Source of the DNA: Lentisphaeria bacterium UBA1829
GTDB taxonomy: Bacteria > Verrucomicrobiota > Lentisphaeria > Victivallales > UBA1829
Assembly: GCA_002338895.1 (NCBI GenBank)
Contig: DDJH01000046.1
Coordinates: 2,297 to 9,674 of the forward strand
Reading direction: 5' to 3'
DNA length: 7,378 nucleotides
Below are positions 5,493-7,378 of this stretch, piece after piece. Below the pieces are notes generated by a model. It did no database searches, was not told the DNA's origin, and worked only from the letters and a program-made list of their open reading frames with translations. Every line of letters starts with the position of its first letter. Positions within the stretch are counted from its first letter, which is position 1. Made by a program: the position numbers and the translations under genes.

Positions 5493-6485
5493 GTGGAAAA
5501 AAAAAGTGAAGTATGGCTCCGCAAACTGAAATTTATTGCGGAAGTCAAAAAAAACAATTATCCGAATGCCGAGAAGTTCGCTGAAAAACTGAGCCGCTAC
5601 GAAGGGGTGGAAGGACAGCCGTTTGCATGCAGCGCCCGCACAGTCGCCCGGGATATCCGGGAGCTCATTACGCACTATCATGCCCCGCTGGAATATGATC
5701 CGCGGAAACGGGGATACCGATTGCGCGATCCCGAATGGAACTTCGATCATCCGGTCTTTCCCGGCGAATGGATTGGTTTTTCCATGCTGGGCACTCATCT
5801 GGCTTCCGGGTTCCTGCCGGATCCTCTTCGGAAAAACGTGGAGGACGCCGTCGCGGAAACCCTTGCATCCTCCCATGAAAAAAACGATTTCTTCGATCGG
5901 GCCATGATCGATTCCATTCTCTGCGCGTCCGGAATCAAGGCAAGTATTGATCCTGCCGTTTTTCAGATGGCGTTCGATGCATGGCGCAACCGGCAGATCC
6001 TTGAGATTCGGTATCGCAATCCGAAAGGGGAGGTCACAACTCGAAAATTTGAACCGCACATCATCGCGTTTCACAAGGGCGTCTGGTATCTCAAGGGCTA
6101 CAAGTACGAAACAAGGGAAATCCGCACGTATGCCATTCAGCGCATCCAGGAGCTGAAGTTCGGCGGAGACTGTTTCGAAACCGATCAGAAACTCCTCGCC
6201 GATACAATGAAAAACGGACTGTTCAACTATCCGAAACTGGAGGGAATCCGTCTCCATTGCGATGCGTCCATCGCGTTCTACATTTATGAACAGCAGAAAC
6301 TCTGGAAGTCGAAAATCGAGGTGCAGGAGGACGGATCCCTGATTCTCTCCCTCAATCCGACCGTCGAGCATGATGTGATCCGCTGGGTCCTCGCCGAGGC
6401 CGGACGCATTCAGGTGCTCGCTCCGGAATCGCTGCGGAGAAAGGTCGCCGAGGGAGGAAAAGCCGTCTGGGAGAAAAACTCCTGA
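5493..6485 (+). CDS. WYL-domain transcriptional regulator
   Basis: 330 residues from GTG 5493; an ATG at 5481 would add four. Residues about 5-78 form a winged helix-turn-helix: VWLRKLKFIAEVKKNNYPNA, the recognition part SARTVARDIRELI, and a wing ending KRGYRL. The WYL domain spans about 150-235, with the eponymous residues in GVWYLKGY (W198, Y199, L200) and the preceding IRYRNPKGE and HIIAFHKG segments. A C-terminal WCX domain follows (about 250-325: IRLHCD, VQEDGSLILSL, RWVLAEAGRIQVLAPESLRR). Such proteins are dimeric DNA-binding regulators whose WYL domain binds nucleic acid or small ligands. They control DNA-damage, defence or metabolic genes. No defence genes are visible nearby, and the next gene converges on it, so its targets are unknown; self-regulation through the promoter repeat is possible. 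Length and domain order are complete and normal. Confidence 0.9.
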   Translation: MEKKSEVWLRKLKFIAEVKKNNYPNAEKFAEKLSRYEGVEGQPFACSARTVARDIRELITHYHAPLEYDPRKRGYRLRDPEWNFDHPVFPGEWIGFSMLGTHLASGFLPDPLRKNVEDAVAETLASSHEKNDFFDRAMIDSILCASGIKASIDPAVFQMAFDAWRNRQILEIRYRNPKGEVTTRKFEPHIIAFHKGVWYLKGYKYETREIRTYAIQRIQELKFGGDCFETDQKLLADTMKNGLFNYPKLEGIRLHCDASIAFYIYEQQKLWKSKIEVQEDGSLILSLNPTVEHDVIRWVLAEAGRIQVLAPESLRRKVAEGGKAVWEKNS

Positions 6486-6509
6486 CCGGGGGGCTCTCTC
6501 TCTCCTCAG

Positions 6510-6530
6510 AAAAAAACGAATCCCCGTTCC
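6510..6530 (-). terminator. Weak candidate terminator of the flavoprotein gene
   Basis: In the 55-nt gap between the converging genes, the minus strand reads AACG (6528-6525), a 6-nt loop, CGTT (6518-6515), then a T run through 6510, extendable upstream by G-T pairs. The stem is short, so it is a weak terminator at best. No plus-strand terminator for the WYL gene is evident. Confidence 0.25.
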
Positions 6531-6540
6531 TTCCGTCTCC

Positions 6541-7378
6541 TCAAGCGGGAGATGGGGCGGCAACGCTGAGCGCGTCTTCAAAAATGCGCCGGATCAAGTC
6601 GCGACGGGGACACTTCGGCAGTGCAAGCGTTTCCCGGTATCCCGTTTCCAGCTCCGCATGGCTGCTGAGCACATGGAAATACCGGTCCAGAAGGGCGGCC
6701 GCCTGCTCGAAAAACTCCGGAGGATCCGAGAGGGGCCGCTCTGCCGGTACCACTGTCTTTGAAAACGGATGCCGTTCAGCATAGTGAGCGGCCGAGCCTC
6801 CGGCGATCCGTCCGAACACAAAGACCTCCAGACCGGCATTTCCGCCGAGGCGGTCGCGTCCGTGAATTCCGCCCGCCGCCTCTCCGGCTGCAAACAGACC
6901 CGGAATCCGCGTGGAGCAGTCCGGCTCGATCCGGATCCCTCCCAGCGTTGTGTGCGCTCCCGGGCGCACTTCAAAGCAGAGGTCGCTGAAGTTCGGGGAA
7001 AGACGTTGAAAACGGGCGTGGTATTCCGGGTATTTCCGGGCAAAAGAGTCTTCATCCACCTCGCGGAAATCGTAGAAAATGCCGCCGTGCGGACCGCTTC
7101 GTCCGGCCTGAATTTCCCGGAGAATGCGTTCGGCAAGTTCCCGTTTCCGGGGTACCGGTTCCCCGGGGATGAGAAGGGATTCGCCCCGTCCGTTTAGAAG
7201 ACGTGCGCCCTCGTGAAGAACGGTCGTAATCACAGGAAAGCCGCGGAGGCGGGCCGGATACACCGTGACCGTCGGTTCAAACTGGACAAAGCCGAGATCC
7301 CGTGTCTCCGCGCCGGCACCCATCGCAAGCAGTGCCGGGTCGCCCCGCAGATTCTTGCTCCATGTGCTGAATTTCCAA
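6541..7378 (-). CDS. FAD-dependent fumarate reductase/succinate dehydrogenase-like flavoprotein, 3' part
   Basis: 278 codons are visible; the gene continues past the right edge, so the internal ATG at 7323 is not its start. Visible order: GDPALLAMGAGAETRDL and FVQFEPT (the substrate-region motif of fumarate reductase, succinate dehydrogenase and L-aspartate oxidase flavoproteins), then HEGARLLNGRGE, GAHTTLGGIRIEPD with the active-site-type His, and the C-terminal FAD-contacting IPGLFAAGEAAGGIHGRDRLGGNAGLEVFVFGRIAG. These enzymes pass hydride between FAD and a C=C or C-N bond; substrate here unknown. Two oddities: QFEPT carries Glu where the classical enzymes have His, and the protein stops about 80 residues after the FAD motif, without the RESRG-type C-terminal segment. 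It converges on the WYL gene with a 55-nt gap. Alternative: a distant paralogue acting on another acid or polyketide-like substrate. Confidence 0.85.
   Translation of the reverse strand, partial: WKFSTWSKNLRGDPALLAMGAGAETRDLGFVQFEPTVTVYPARLRGFPVITTVLHEGARLLNGRGESLLIPGEPVPRKRELAERILREIQAGRSGPHGGIFYDFREVDEDSFARKYPEYHARFQRLSPNFSDLCFEVRPGAHTTLGGIRIEPDCSTRIPGLFAAGEAAGGIHGRDRLGGNAGLEVFVFGRIAGGSAAHYAERHPFSKTVVPAERPLSDPPEFFEQAAALLDRYFHVLSSHAELETGYRETLALPKCPRRDLIRRIFEDALSVAAPSPA

Noticed and set aside
6536..6552. TCTCC/GGAGA inverted repeat at the flavoprotein stop
   Set aside because: Only 5 bp with a 7-nt loop, overlapping the coding end and without a T run; likely chance.
5454..6581. Minus-strand open frame of 375 codons opposite the WYL gene
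   Set aside because: Antisense shadow of a complete WYL regulator; it would also run through the WYL promoter and the flavoprotein 3' end and has no known domain.
7321..7323. ATG at 7323 as start of the flavoprotein
   Set aside because: The frame stays open to the window edge, and the upstream residues (GDPALLA) complete a conserved flavoprotein motif, so the start is outside the window.
1..7378. CRISPR array, tRNA, rRNA, insertion sequence or defence system
   Set aside because: No direct-repeat array, no cloverleaf-like segment, no transposase or terminal inverted repeats were seen. The WYL regulator alone is not evidence for a defence island.

Overview
The window looks like part of a carbohydrate-utilisation region from a free-living or gut bacterium of the Lentisphaerota (Victivallis-like), or less likely a planctomycete-type relative. 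The reasons are a prepilin-like protein (FSLIELL start, large pilin tail) paired with a very large secreted clan GH-A glycosidase, next to AraC and WYL regulators, in fairly GC-rich DNA. The taxonomic call is inference from gene style, not from a marker gene.

Layout. At the left edge (1-48, minus) is the probable beginning of another gene, cut by the window. A strong intrinsic terminator (116-157, minus) separates it from a two-gene minus-strand operon. The operon reads a pseudopilin (4181-3558), then, 17 nt later, a 1118-residue secreted glycoside hydrolase (3540-184). A 10-codon leader ORF (4210-4178) overlaps the pseudopilin start by ATGA. Divergently, on the plus strand, lies an AraC-family activator (4336-5307). 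The two transcription units share a compact control region in which both -35 hexamers lie inside one small palindrome (4268-4280). After 185 nt of intergenic DNA comes a WYL-domain regulator (5493-6485, plus) with its own promoter. Converging on it from the right edge is the 3' part of an FAD-dependent fumarate reductase/succinate dehydrogenase-like flavoprotein (7378-6541, minus).

How the parts may work together. The likely logic is a small local circuit. The AraC protein senses a sugar or a breakdown product through its cupin-like N-terminal domain and switches on the divergent pseudopilin and glycosidase operon, and probably regulates itself. The pseudopilin would belong to a type II secretion or pilus-like apparatus at the inner membrane, and the glycosidase would be exported through Sec. 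Whether the WYL regulator and the flavoprotein belong to the same process cannot be told from this window. The most unusual points are the shared back-to-back promoters, the leader ORF or possible frameshift at the pseudopilin start, the substrate-unassigned giant glycosidase, and a flavoprotein that ends before the usual C-terminal domain.
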